Below, piece after piece: positions 22,446-31,580 of a DNA stretch of 64,000 nt. The position numbers were made by a program, and so were the translations under genes. The stretch is taken from the NCBI RefSeq assembly GCF_023218935.1, contig NZ_JAJIAL010000004.1; one strand, 5' to 3'. Position 1 is the stretch's first letter. Each line of letters opens with the position of its first letter. The notes under the pieces are model-generated. The model worked only from the letters and a program-made list of their open reading frames with translations, did no database searches and had not been told where the DNA came from. Origin of the DNA: Fructobacillus cardui. Lineage in GTDB: Bacteria; Bacillota; Bacilli; Lactobacillales; Lactobacillaceae.

Positions 22446-23096
22446 ATGAAAGTATTAATTATTGGCGCAACGGGGATGGCGGGTTCAGCAACCGTTAAGG
22501 CAGCACTGGCTGCTGGCGATGAGGTTACTGCCAACGGTCGGTCAACCGAAAAGCTTGCTGATTTGAAAAAGGAGTTTCCAGCCATTAGCACATTGCAAAA
22601 AGACGCCTTTGACTTAGCAAAGGACGACCTTGCAGCATTTGACGTTGTTGTCGATTCTTTCTCGGCTCCAACCAAGGCTTTCTTGCAGATTGATTTGGCT
22701 GCCCACCTTGTTCACCTCGTCCGTGAACAAGAAAAGCCACGCCTGGCCTTTATTCTGGGCGCCGCTTCACTTCATACCGGATATGACCGCCACCTCTTGC
22801 TTGACGATTTAAAGAAAATTCCAGGATCAGAGGCATGGGTCAGCGGTCCAGCCAACCAGGTTCTTGAACTCGACTTTTTGAAAAATGTTGATAATGTTTC
22901 TTGGTTTGGTATTTCACCATCCATGGAGTTCATTGCTGGCCCTGCCGATCCAGAGCCATTAATCGGACAAGATGATCTTTTAACCAACAATGAAGGAAAA
23001 TCAGTCGTAACAAGTGATACACTTGCCAACGTCTTAGTGGCCGAATACCACGAACCAAAGCACCCTAACCAACGCTTTACCGTTGCGAACCACTAA
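22446..23096 (+). CDS. NAD(P)-binding atypical SDR/epimerase-like protein
   Basis: The 216-residue Rossmann-fold protein has VLIIGATGMAGSATVKAALAAG at the N-terminus (the GATGxxG dinucleotide motif), VVDSFSAP and FILGAASLHTG. The usual catalytic YxxxK is absent, as in atypical SDRs of the NmrA/YwnB kind, which act as NADP sensors or reductases. The start at ATG 22446 follows GGAAGGAG. TATAAT occurs near 22349. The precise function is unknown. Confidence 0.82.
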   Translation: MKVLIIGATGMAGSATVKAALAAGDEVTANGRSTEKLADLKKEFPAISTLQKDAFDLAKDDLAAFDVVVDSFSAPTKAFLQIDLAAHLVHLVREQEKPRLAFILGAASLHTGYDRHLLLDDLKKIPGSEAWVSGPANQVLELDFLKNVDNVSWFGISPSMEFIAGPADPEPLIGQDDLLTNNEGKSVVTSDTLANVLVAEYHEPKHPNQRFTVANH

Positions 23097-23112
23097 TAAT
23101 AATTTACTAACA

Positions 23113-23148
23113 AAAAGGCCCCGAAATTTTAAAATTTCGGGGCCTTTT
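23113..23148. terminator. Bidirectional terminator, perfect 36-bp palindrome
   Basis: AAAAGGCCCCGAAATTTT at 23113-23130 is followed directly by its exact reverse complement. It ends both the NAD(P)-binding gene and the accessory-Sec operon converging from the right. Confidence 0.9.
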
Positions 23149-23183
23149 CAGCCTACAAAACATGTTAGTGGCTATCGTATCGA

Positions 23184-25028
23184 TTAAGTTCGATTTCTAG
23201 TGAAAAAGCCTAAAAGCTGTTTTTGACGTTTGGCTTCAGCCTTTGCAATTCGTTGTTCTCGTGTTTCCTGTACTTTTCTCGTTACAGAATCTGTTTCATT
23301 TTCTGCTACCTGACTTGATTCAGCTGCTAATTGCTCTTCTTGCGGTACTTCCTCGGCATCTAAAACACTCTTTTGTTCATGACTCATCTCATCATGTTCT
23401 AACCTTAATCGCTCTTCTGCATCCGTTTCTGACTCCAAAGACTCTTCTTCATCAGCTTGATTTGACCCCAAGGACTCTCCTTCATCCGTTTGATCTGACT
23501 CCAAAGACTCTCCTTCATCAGTTTGATCTACCTTCACTGACTCTTTTACATCCTTTGGTTCTGACCCCACAGACTCTTTTGAATCATTTTGTTCTGCTTG
23601 CTCAGTTTCACCTTGATCCTCCTGGACCGTTTTTTCCTGAGTCGAATCGATTAATGGCAAACCATCTGGTGACTCTGATGGCTGGTCAACTACCTGGCTT
23701 TGATTCACCGAAATTCCTAACTGGGATAATGCAGATTCTTGACTACCTTCTGTCAATGGCGCTAAATCTCTAGGCACCAAAACCGGCCCTAATGGTGGCA
23801 AAGGTTGGTCAGGCGCAACCCCTTGATTGGTACCAGTTGCTAACAGACTCTTTTCAGCAGCGATGCTCTCTTCATTTTGCTGAATATCCGAATCACTATC
23901 TTGCTTTTCGTCAATCAACGAATCACTATTGACCTCACTACTCTGAATTTGACTTTTTTGATTCTGCCCGTCTTTTTTAAGCTGCTTTTCAGCCTCACGC
24001 TCTGCTCGAATCCGTTCAAGCTTTTCCTGCCGACTTTCTGGCCATTCAGGATAAGATAATTGTTGCAGCAGTTCTGTCCGAGGGCGGATAACCTGGATGG
24101 GACTAGCATTGTCCGCCAAAGAGTAATGAACCAATAAGCTATCATCGGCACTCATTAATCCCTCAATTTTTTCTGGTAACGAAGACAAAAAAGCAGCTAA
24201 ATCAGTTGAATAACGGTCGATTCCTGATGGCAAAATAAGCTGGTCGGGATTGGCAACAATTGCCTTCGCCCCCCTCACGGCCTGGCGGTATTGCAATGCC
24301 ACCATGGAAGAAACCAAACCATAGCCAACAAATTCAACGTCCTTAGCACGGGCTTCTTTTTTGGCTTGTCTGATTACTTTCAAGACTTCTTCATCATAAA
24401 AATTTTGGCAATGAAGCAAATCCGTAGCAAGGTATAAGACCGCCTGTGGTGATTTTTTCACTGCTTGAATTGGATAACTTGTTTGGTGAAATTCCGGTTC
24501 CGCCAAGATTACTCGAAGGGTTTTACTAGCCAGCTGATTTGGCATATCCAAATACGCCCCGAGGTATTCGGTTATCTGTTGGTCCTGGTCCATGAGCCAG
24601 CCATCAACTTTTTCAGCCATCGTAACCTCATAGAAAGTAAAGTCACCCGTTCCAGCTGACATCAAATCTAACCGATAATGGTCATAAACTCTTGGCACCT
24701 TTAAATCCAAAAAATTACTGTTTTGATACTGACTGCTAATAATTTGATCTTTTTCATCAAAAAATGTCCAGCTCAAATATGCGTGCATTCGCTTGGAATT
24801 TTGGACTCGACGAGTTGTCCGATAAGTACTACCTGGCTTCAATCGGGGTAAATCAGAAACAGACTTATCTCGATAGTAATTTGCTGCATCCGTCCATGAA
24901 GCAATAACCTGACCAGAAGGTAAAAAATGATTCGTATAATGAACCTCATTTTCCTTAATGAAGTCAACAATTGCACCCTGTAACTCATGGAGGACTGTCT
25001 GTGGTTGCCAATAGATTTGATATTGCAT
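23184..25028 (-). CDS. asp3: Accessory Sec system protein Asp3 with very long acidic C-terminal extension
   Basis: The 614-residue protein matches Asp3 in its first 150 residues (YQIYWQPQTVLHELQGAIV, LPSGQVIASWTDAANYYRD, LPRLKPGSTYRTTRRV). Asp3 is normally only a few hundred residues at most and helps Asp1/Asp2 deliver glycosylated adhesins to SecA2. Residues of about 165-340 form a further domain with VGYGLVSSMVALQYR, reminiscent of an alpha/beta-hydrolase lacking its active site. Residues 345-590 are Glu/Asp/Gln/Ser-rich with repeats of DQTDEGESLES type, and the tail is basic (EQRIAKAEAKRQKQLLGFF). The ATG overlaps the stop of asp2 by one base. Confidence 0.85.
   Translation of the reverse strand: MQYQIYWQPQTVLHELQGAIVDFIKENEVHYTNHFLPSGQVIASWTDAANYYRDKSVSDLPRLKPGSTYRTTRRVQNSKRMHAYLSWTFFDEKDQIISSQYQNSNFLDLKVPRVYDHYRLDLMSAGTGDFTFYEVTMAEKVDGWLMDQDQQITEYLGAYLDMPNQLASKTLRVILAEPEFHQTSYPIQAVKKSPQAVLYLATDLLHCQNFYDEEVLKVIRQAKKEARAKDVEFVGYGLVSSMVALQYRQAVRGAKAIVANPDQLILPSGIDRYSTDLAAFLSSLPEKIEGLMSADDSLLVHYSLADNASPIQVIRPRTELLQQLSYPEWPESRQEKLERIRAEREAEKQLKKDGQNQKSQIQSSEVNSDSLIDEKQDSDSDIQQNEESIAAEKSLLATGTNQGVAPDQPLPPLGPVLVPRDLAPLTEGSQESALSQLGISVNQSQVVDQPSESPDGLPLIDSTQEKTVQEDQGETEQAEQNDSKESVGSEPKDVKESVKVDQTDEGESLESDQTDEGESLGSNQADEEESLESETDAEERLRLEHDEMSHEQKSVLDAEEVPQEEQLAAESSQVAENETDSVTRKVQETREQRIAKAEAKRQKQLLGFFTRNRT
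23437..23545 (-). repeat. 36-bp tandem repeats in asp3 (12-residue acidic repeat)
   Basis: About three degenerate copies of a 36-bp unit encode (S/D)QTDEGESLES-like peptides. They are most similar between 23470 and 23535. The unit keeps the reading frame, so copy number can vary. Confidence 0.7.
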
Positions 25029-26566
25029 TAACGCCAGCCCTCCTGTTTAATCGCTTTAGCCTGTCGGCTAATTTCTTTTTTCAAAAATTCGACCATGGCA
25101 TCTACCTGGTCCTCATGATGGCCAGGCATTTGCTGACGATTAACGGTGACATTGTTATGGCGGAAGTAATCCAATAGCTTTGGTAATGATTCACCATCAT
25201 ATTCGTCTTGAGTCATCGTAAAAAGTGAAACCTCGCCATTGCGCCAAGTCAATTGATTCAACGAATGCCACAATTTTTGATCTAAACGTTTGGTATCAGA
25301 TTGATCAAGCCGACCGGTTAACAAATAGCGAACATCTAAAATCCAATCATGGTTAACGCCACTATGAGCAAAGTCCCCCTGGGCGGTGAAGGTCCCCAAA
25401 TTGATAATTGGCTTAGCCAACACTAGGTGGTCAGCAGCAACCTTACCAGCATAATACATCGCAGCGTAAGAACCCATTGAGTATCCGGTCAAAATCAGTT
25501 CATCGGCCGTTACTCGGGCCGTTTCTTGAGCACTCCTGATTTTTTCTGTGACTAAATCCTCGTATTCTTCATTACCGACCATAAAGGCTCCGCCTTGTGT
25601 TCTGGAATCCGTAAAGAGCAAGTATGGGTAGCCTAAATCAGACAAAGGTCCCATCATCTCAAATCCCTCAACATACAGACGAGTACCGACAAAGAGAACA
25701 ACAAGTGGACCCTTTTTAGTACCTGGGTTAAAGTAAGAAAGGACTTCTTGCCCATCCTCCGTCATATCACGCCTTCCACCTGGTAAAAAATACCCTAGCC
25801 CGTGGCGAGACCGCCGTTGGTGCACATTATGCAGGTCCAAGGACCCTTTACCCTTCGCAAGCACAAGAATTTGATAGTCCTGATACGAGGCCGGCGCCTT
25901 AATCGCCGTCAACCGCTGCATTGCAGGCCCTTGAATCATCTGTAATTGCTGTAAATTACCATTGTGATAAAAAACAAAGCACAACGCTAATTCAGCATCC
26001 CCAGTTTGTTCATAATCACAGTAAACAAGATTCTCTTGCCCTGGCTGATAGTCACCCGGAAAAGTTTTAAGCGTTCCAATTTGCTGGTAATCATCGCCAA
26101 AATCGCCGCTAATCGCGGTTGAAAATCGGCCCGACCGTTTAAGCTGCCAGCGATAATTTTTGACCGGCAAAAATTGCGTTTCAGAGAAACGAGTTGGAAA
26201 ACCTGCTTGTCCCAAATACAAATCGCGAAAAATTCGATTAGCCACCTCTTCTGGCTTTTTTTCATGAAAGTAAAAAGCACCACGATCATCTAAAGCCTGC
26301 TTCAACTCCCAATTGAAACCAACGGCATTTCCCAAATAAATAACTCGATAAGCTGGCCACTCCCTGATTTGACGTGCCAAAACAGTCGAATCAATCACGG
26401 AATCGGTCAACAAAACATATGTATAAGCTAAAAAACTGGGATCTTGTTGCCGAGCCAACAAGAAAGGCAAGTCCCAGCTAGCAGTATAATGCCAGTCCAA
26501 ATTTTCGTTTTGAACCTGTTCGGTCCAATCTATTTCTCCAATTTGTAAAATTGACATCTGGGCCAT
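25028..26566 (-). CDS. asp2: Accessory Sec system acetyltransferase/esterase-like protein Asp2
   Basis: The 512-residue Asp2 protein has a C-terminal alpha/beta-hydrolase domain with the nucleophile motif LTGYSMGSYAAMYYAG (Ser about residue 360), the LFTDSRTQGGAF segment and a late His in MPGHHEDQVD (about residue 485). In streptococci Asp2 O-acetylates GlcNAc on serine-rich repeat adhesins and forms a complex with Asp1 and Asp3. The triad residues appear present, so activity is plausible. The start at ATG 26566 has GAAGGAGG upstream. Confidence 0.9.
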   Translation of the reverse strand: MAQMSILQIGEIDWTEQVQNENLDWHYTASWDLPFLLARQQDPSFLAYTYVLLTDSVIDSTVLARQIREWPAYRVIYLGNAVGFNWELKQALDDRGAFYFHEKKPEEVANRIFRDLYLGQAGFPTRFSETQFLPVKNYRWQLKRSGRFSTAISGDFGDDYQQIGTLKTFPGDYQPGQENLVYCDYEQTGDAELALCFVFYHNGNLQQLQMIQGPAMQRLTAIKAPASYQDYQILVLAKGKGSLDLHNVHQRRSRHGLGYFLPGGRRDMTEDGQEVLSYFNPGTKKGPLVVLFVGTRLYVEGFEMMGPLSDLGYPYLLFTDSRTQGGAFMVGNEEYEDLVTEKIRSAQETARVTADELILTGYSMGSYAAMYYAGKVAADHLVLAKPIINLGTFTAQGDFAHSGVNHDWILDVRYLLTGRLDQSDTKRLDQKLWHSLNQLTWRNGEVSLFTMTQDEYDGESLPKLLDYFRHNNVTVNRQQMPGHHEDQVDAMVEFLKKEISRQAKAIKQEGWR

Positions 26567-26675
26567 CGCGATCCTCCTTCAAAAGTTATTCAATACTTAG
26601 TTGACCTTCATCGATTCAACCAAGCTAGTTCCGTTCAACTCAATTACCTTCTGACAGATAACTTTTTATTTAAAA

Positions 26676-28109
26676 TCAGCGTAACTCAAGCCGCCACTTA
26701 GCAGCCAAAGCGTCACTAGCATAGTCCGATTGAACCTTTATCAAGGAATCCTGAACTCCCTGCCAATTTTGATGATCAAAGAGCCAATTCAAACTAGTAA
26801 CAATATCGCTTACACTTTGAATGTGCTTCATCTCTGATGTCTGGTAAGCCGTTTGGGTTTTAGTCAGAGAAGGCAGGCCGTGCGCCAAAGCTTGCGCCTG
26901 AAGTGACAAATCGACCTCATCGGCCAAATCAATAACAGCCGATGCGGTTTGCAGATACTCCTGCCGCTTTTTAGACGCCTGCCAATCAAGTAGAACAAAC
27001 TGGGCAGGTAATGTCTCTAATCGTTCGAAAGGCAACGTTTGGCTCTGCGCCAATTGACCTAATTTTTCGGTTAACAATTGCTGAAAGCCAACTTGCCACA
27101 TGTCATTTTCAACAATAATTACCAAATCTTCATGCTCAATTGCTAAGTCGAAAAGTGTGGTAAAGATATGGTTGGCATAATCAACTGAAAGCGAACCCAA
27201 GCGCCAGTAGCAAACAAAGTGCTTTTTCGGTACAGCATTCTTAGTCGCCAAATCAACCGCAAAGGGACCCAGTACAATTGGTTGGTGGGCTAGGTTGAAA
27301 GCTGATGAAAGTGGCACTTGCCCCGTTACAGTCTGGAAAGATAAAAGATCATTTGGACGTAATTCCTGACTAATTTCAGCCCCATAAAAGGGATAGTCCA
27401 AGACTAAGACTCGCTTATCTTCTTGAATTTGCTGGGCAATTGAAAGGTTTTCTACCGAAGGTTCTACCAAAAGCGTTTGATCTGAAAGCGATTGAATATG
27501 TAAAACCACCAGGTGTTCAATCAGGGCGCCCATCTCAGCAAAAGTTTGCTCAGAACCATCCGGTAACAGCACCTGGACCTGACCAGTCTGACAGTTTTCA
27601 GTTGCAACCACCGCGCCGCTTTGACTAAGATAGTCAATCGTCTTCAATGATTCCTCTTGGTAAGTCAATACTCGCGAAACAAAACCCCGATCATCAATCG
27701 TGAGTTGTTGCGCCACTTGATCGTTTTGAAGCAAGTCAATTCGATCAATCAAATCTGCTTTGGGATAAGTAAAATAAATTGTCGCATAGTGGGCTAAATC
27801 AACCAAGACCACAATTCGATCGTACATACGGACAAATTCAGCATTCTTTGGCCAAGTAAAATCAGTTAAATCAAGTGGCTGACGATCCTTTTGTGTCACT
27901 TGTTGCAGCTCGTCATAAGCAGACCAATACTGAATGGCTTCAATCTGAGCCTGACCAAGCCAGGTCCTTAACCGTGGCAAGTAATTGGCAAAAATAACCG
28001 TCACCTGGTCTTCGGCACGCAAAAAGAGCTTGGTCAAAGCCAGACTACTATCAACCTCGTTTTTTGAGTTCGAATTTTCTTGCCAGGTTGGCAATAAGGA
28101 TATGTTCAA
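26676..28109 (-). CDS. asp1: Accessory Sec system protein Asp1
   Basis: The 477-residue protein resembles Asp1 in length and layout: an N-terminal half with ISLLPTWQENSN and WSAYDELQ, and a C-terminal GT-B-like half with VIDLADEVDLSLQAQALAHGLPSL. Asp1 resembles a glycosyltransferase without activity and scaffolds Asp2/Asp3. The start is TTG at 28109, preceded by AAAGGAG. It lies 21 bp after the gtfB-like gene. A 109-bp gap to asp2 holds no gene. Confidence 0.85.
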   Translation of the reverse strand: MNISLLPTWQENSNSKNEVDSSLALTKLFLRAEDQVTVIFANYLPRLRTWLGQAQIEAIQYWSAYDELQQVTQKDRQPLDLTDFTWPKNAEFVRMYDRIVVLVDLAHYATIYFTYPKADLIDRIDLLQNDQVAQQLTIDDRGFVSRVLTYQEESLKTIDYLSQSGAVVATENCQTGQVQVLLPDGSEQTFAEMGALIEHLVVLHIQSLSDQTLLVEPSVENLSIAQQIQEDKRVLVLDYPFYGAEISQELRPNDLLSFQTVTGQVPLSSAFNLAHQPIVLGPFAVDLATKNAVPKKHFVCYWRLGSLSVDYANHIFTTLFDLAIEHEDLVIIVENDMWQVGFQQLLTEKLGQLAQSQTLPFERLETLPAQFVLLDWQASKKRQEYLQTASAVIDLADEVDLSLQAQALAHGLPSLTKTQTAYQTSEMKHIQSVSDIVTSLNWLFDHQNWQGVQDSLIKVQSDYASDALAAKWRLELR

Positions 28110-28130
28110 GGCTTCTCTCCTTTATCAACC

Positions 28131-28964
28131 TTAAGCTAACAGTTCAACCTTATCTAAGGGTAGCCCTGCCTTCTTTAGTTTTTCTCGGTCAATTTCCGCC
28201 ACCAATACACGGCTAACAGCATGATTTTGATTCGTTAGGACCATGACTAAATCAGGCCAGACATTCCCCTGGTCATCCAAAACACCCTGTGGGAGGGCCA
28301 AAGTGGTCCCAGTAGGTGCCAAAACCAAACAACGGTCGACTGTACTAATGTGGACATCGCAGCGTCCCTGCTTTTCCATCACATGTTTCAAGTAGTTCTC
28401 TGCAGAGTCATAGTGACGCTGATTTTTATCGAGGGCAAAGTTACGCATCCCTTGAAAATAAAAGTCTTGGCAAACCATCTGATCAAAGCCAACGTAAAAA
28501 TCAGACTGGAGCAGTTGACCGTTACTGAAATATTGTTTGGCAAACAACCGGCCATTGCGTTGGTAAATATCTTTGCGGTCCACTTGACCGACTTCATTTT
28601 GCCAAGTCACTGCCTGCACGAGGCGGTTGGAATTAGCAAACCAGCGTACGTCAGCCACCAAATGACCCGCTACGGAAATACTCTTCGTCCAGTCCTTATT
28701 GACGACCAATTGACCCTGGTTAGGAACTTTTAAATCATAAAACCAGACTCCCTCACCATCTGCTTGATCGGCCAGATAACTTTGGCTACAAAGATCAAAA
28801 ACTTGGTGTAACTCCAAGCCAAGATCACGGGCGATTTGAACAGCATCTTCATGAGGGGTCGCTAGCCAAAGTTCATCCAATTCACCAGCTAGCACCTGAT
28901 TAATTTGCCAAGCAACCGCCTGCTGGTTTCGTTCATCAAAACTATTAATTAATGCAACTTTCAT
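28131..28964 (-). CDS. gtfB: GtfB-like glycosyltransferase chaperone subunit, short
   Basis: The 277-residue protein has a central region (about 95-170: LVQAVTWQNEVGQVDRKDIYQRNGRLFAKQYFSNGQ) that matches the recognisable part of GtfB/Gtf2, the partner that stabilises GtfA and presents the adhesin substrate. Full GtfB is about 440 residues, so this protein is much shorter and seems to lack the C-terminal GT-B half; no frameshift continuation is visible downstream. It overlaps gtfA by four bases, consistent with a stoichiometric complex. Confidence 0.7.
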   Translation of the reverse strand: MKVALINSFDERNQQAVAWQINQVLAGELDELWLATPHEDAVQIARDLGLELHQVFDLCSQSYLADQADGEGVWFYDLKVPNQGQLVVNKDWTKSISVAGHLVADVRWFANSNRLVQAVTWQNEVGQVDRKDIYQRNGRLFAKQYFSNGQLLQSDFYVGFDQMVCQDFYFQGMRNFALDKNQRHYDSAENYLKHVMEKQGRCDVHISTVDRCLVLAPTGTTLALPQGVLDDQGNVWPDLVMVLTNQNHAVSRVLVAEIDREKLKKAGLPLDKVELLA

Positions 28965-30412
28965 GATAGTTCATCCTCCAGTTGTGCCCATTTTTCAGCA
29001 ACATTTTCTGTCAAAAATGGCCGGCAAGAAGCGATTGCACCAGCCGAAAGCCAATCATAGTCCTGGAAACAAGACAAAATGGCATCCGCAAGCTGGGCCA
29101 CATTGTTTTTCCGGTCAGCATCGGTTGTCAAAAAATCAGCCAAATAACCATTTTCCCCAGGATGAATCAATTCCTTGGCGCCAAAGTTATTCGCATAACT
29201 AGCGACTGGTAGCCCCTGGCTCAAGGCTTCCAGATAAGTCAGGCCAAATCCTTCCGAGTATGATGCGGAAACAAAAACATCATGACGTTGCAAATCCTTG
29301 GTCACATGCTGAGACAAACCAGCTAAGGCAACTCGATTGGTCAAACCAAGCTCCTTAATTTGCTTGGCTAATTTTTGATCCTCTGCTCCGGCGCCATAGA
29401 TGGTCAAATTGACGTCATGACCACGCCCCACCAGAACTTGAACAGCGTCAATAATTTGATCAATGTGCTTTTCTTCGTGCAAACGAGAGGCTGTTACCAA
29501 ATTTAATTTTTGATTTTTTCTGGTCTTTGCTTGGCCAAGCTTTGTGACCCCACCAACAGGAATGGCATAGATCTTATCAAAGTTTTTCTCTGCCGTGTAA
29601 CCTTGCAAATCAGCCTTTAGACCCGCTTTTTGTGCCTTGGTTGCCACAACAACCGCATCATACTGGTCTAAATGATCCAGTGTGTACTGATAAAAATTAT
29701 TAAAAAGAATGTGCCCGTTCTCTTCGCTCACCTTATGGTTCGCATGGACCATGCCAACAATTTTCTGTGTAGAACCAGCTGCCTTTTGTCGAACCAAAGT
29801 TTCATCGTAGAACGTTCCCCGGTCAACAAAGTACGTATTTTGTCCAAAATGTGCTGCCAATTGATCTAAGAAAAAGGTCACTAATTCATCAAAGGTCAAG
29901 AAATAGTAATTTTTCCCCAAGAAATTAGTCAGATGAATGTCCTGCATGATTTTTTCACCTGGACCCTGTCGATATGACCACTCAATCTGATGTGTGCCCT
30001 TCGTCAAAGAAACATGGGCATCATCAACGATATAAATATTTTTTTCTGTACTAAAAATCTTATCGCGTAAACGGCGAATTTGGTAATTACCAGAGCTTTG
30101 AGCCGTAATAATCCGTTGCGTATCGGTTTGATCAATTAAGATTTTTTCATGGCTGTTTTGCACTTCGTCTGCAGGCAAGCCATTATCCAAGTAATCCAAA
30201 GGGTCAGCAGCTAACAAAAAATCATAAAGGCCAATAACCTGATTTTCCGGCAAATGCCATTCACGCATATGAATATGCAAATCCTGGAGTAAATCAGTAA
30301 AGACAATTTTGAATGGTAATTGTCGATCTAAGAAGCATTGAGCTCGATAAAACTGAGCATGTTCGACGCCCGAATTTCCGTGACCCATACCTTGGTTAAG
30401 AAAAAAATTCAT
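28961..30412 (-). CDS. gtfA: Accessory Sec glycosyltransferase GtfA
   Basis: The 483-residue GT-B (GT4) enzyme has an N-terminus NQGMGHGNSGVEHAQFYRAQ, as in GtfA. The C-terminal nucleotide-sugar domain has LVTASRLHEEKHIDQIIDAV (about 310), LTIYGAGAEDQKL and VSASYSEGFGLTYLEALSQGLPV (about 390-415, EGFGLTxLE catalytic region). It transfers GlcNAc to Ser/Thr of serine-rich adhesins. The start is ATG 30412 rather than GTG 30418; neither has a good binding site, apart from GAAAGCGG further upstream, which also looks like a cre site. Confidence 0.9.
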   Translation of the reverse strand: MNFFLNQGMGHGNSGVEHAQFYRAQCFLDRQLPFKIVFTDLLQDLHIHMREWHLPENQVIGLYDFLLAADPLDYLDNGLPADEVQNSHEKILIDQTDTQRIITAQSSGNYQIRRLRDKIFSTEKNIYIVDDAHVSLTKGTHQIEWSYRQGPGEKIMQDIHLTNFLGKNYYFLTFDELVTFFLDQLAAHFGQNTYFVDRGTFYDETLVRQKAAGSTQKIVGMVHANHKVSEENGHILFNNFYQYTLDHLDQYDAVVVATKAQKAGLKADLQGYTAEKNFDKIYAIPVGGVTKLGQAKTRKNQKLNLVTASRLHEEKHIDQIIDAVQVLVGRGHDVNLTIYGAGAEDQKLAKQIKELGLTNRVALAGLSQHVTKDLQRHDVFVSASYSEGFGLTYLEALSQGLPVASYANNFGAKELIHPGENGYLADFLTTDADRKNNVAQLADAILSCFQDYDWLSAGAIASCRPFLTENVAEKWAQLEDELS

Positions 30413-30418
30413 AAACAC

Positions 30419-30432
30419 TTATACCGCTTTCA
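30419..30432 (-). promoter_or_regulatory. Candidate CcpA (cre) site upstream of gtfA
   Basis: The minus-strand TGAAAGCGGTATAA matches the cre consensus TGWAANCGNTNWCA at 13 of 14 positions. It lies immediately before the gtfA start. Confidence 0.4.
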
Positions 30433-30461
30433 TTCAGATTTTTGTTGAAATAATGGCAAGA

Positions 30462-30491
30462 AAGGGCTAACCAAGGATTCGGTTACCCCTT
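30462..30491 (-). terminator. Probable terminator of pta
   Basis: AAGGGCTAACC (30462-30472) pairs with GGTTACCCCTT (30481-30491), just after the pta stop. On the minus strand the T-run is weak (TTCTT), so read-through into the gtfA operon is possible. Confidence 0.55.
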
Positions 30492-30502
30492 TAAAACGAT
30501 GA

Positions 30503-31492
30503 TTAACGCTGTGCCAAAGCTTGAGCTGCTGTGATGATGGCTACCTTGACCACGTCATCCTTAGAAGCACCTCTGGAAAGGTCTGAAACTGGCTTGGCCA
30601 GTCCTTGCAAAATTGGGCCAATCGCCTCAAATCCGCCCAAACGTTGGGCAATTTTATAGCCGATATTGCCCGCCTCCAAGCTTGGAAAGACAAAGACGTT
30701 CGCCTGACCAGCCACCGTCGAACCGGGTGCCTTGGCATTGGCCACCTTTTCAACAACAGCTGCGTCAAATTGCAAATCGCCATCAATTTGGTCAGCTAAT
30801 TCCGGCGCCAATTCCTTGGCTAATTTTGTAGCTTCCTGAACCTTTTCAACTTGGTCACCCCTAGCAGAACCCTTCGTTGAAAACGAAAGCATCGCCACCT
30901 TTGGATTGATACCAAAAATTTTAGCAGTACGAGCTGATTGAACAACGATTTGAGCCATCGTTTCGGCATCAATCTCGATGTTAATCGCACAGTCAGCAAA
31001 GACAAAACGCTGGTCGCCCTTCTGCATAATAAAGGCACCAGAAATTCGGCGAGAACCAGGCGCTGTCTTAATTAATTGGAGAGCCGGACGAACCGTATCA
31101 CCAGTTGGATGCACTGCCCCAGAAACCATCCCCTCAGCGGCACCCATTTGGACAAGCATCGTGCCGAAGTAGTTTTCATCTTGAAGCCATTTTTCAGCTG
31201 TTTTTTCGTCTGTTTTACCCTTACGGCGCTCAACTAGGGCCTGAATCATCTTAACGCGTTGATCTGTTGGAACGGTTTTGATATCAACAATTTCAACCTG
31301 ATTTAAACTCAATTGAAGCTTCTTTGAAAGGGCAACAATCGCCTCTTTTTCGCCCAAAACAATTGGGCTGACCAAGTCCTCTTGGGCCAACTCAACAGCG
31401 GCTGTCAAAACCCGTTCATCCGTTCCTTCGGGAAAGACAAGGCGGATTTTTTGACCCTTAATTTCTGTTTTAAACTGATCGAAAAGTGACAT
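30503..31492 (-). CDS. pta: Phosphate acetyltransferase
   Basis: The 329-residue Pta has RLVFPEGTDERVLTAA near the N-terminus, GAVHPTGDTVRPALQLIKT (about 130-150), FADCAINIEIDAE and LSFSTKGSA. It interconverts acetyl-CoA and acetyl phosphate; heterofermentative lactic acid bacteria use it in the phosphoketolase pathway. A GGGAG binding site precedes the ATG, and TATACT occurs about 40 bp upstream. Confidence 0.97.
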   Translation of the reverse strand: MSLFDQFKTEIKGQKIRLVFPEGTDERVLTAAVELAQEDLVSPIVLGEKEAIVALSKKLQLSLNQVEIVDIKTVPTDQRVKMIQALVERRKGKTDEKTAEKWLQDENYFGTMLVQMGAAEGMVSGAVHPTGDTVRPALQLIKTAPGSRRISGAFIMQKGDQRFVFADCAINIEIDAETMAQIVVQSARTAKIFGINPKVAMLSFSTKGSARGDQVEKVQEATKLAKELAPELADQIDGDLQFDAAVVEKVANAKAPGSTVAGQANVFVFPSLEAGNIGYKIAQRLGGFEAIGPILQGLAKPVSDLSRGASKDDVVKVAIITAAQALAQR

Positions 31493-31580
31493 ATTTGCGC
31501 TCCCTTTTTACTCGTTAGTCTTTTCTAAAGTATACCAAAGTTTCTTTCTTTTATTAGCCCTTTACGGTCAAATTTCAAAC

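Noticed and set aside
23243..23773. Plus-strand frame with repeated LHPFDLTPKTLLH
   Set aside because: The repeat is the antisense reading of the asp3 acidic repeats; no start signal.
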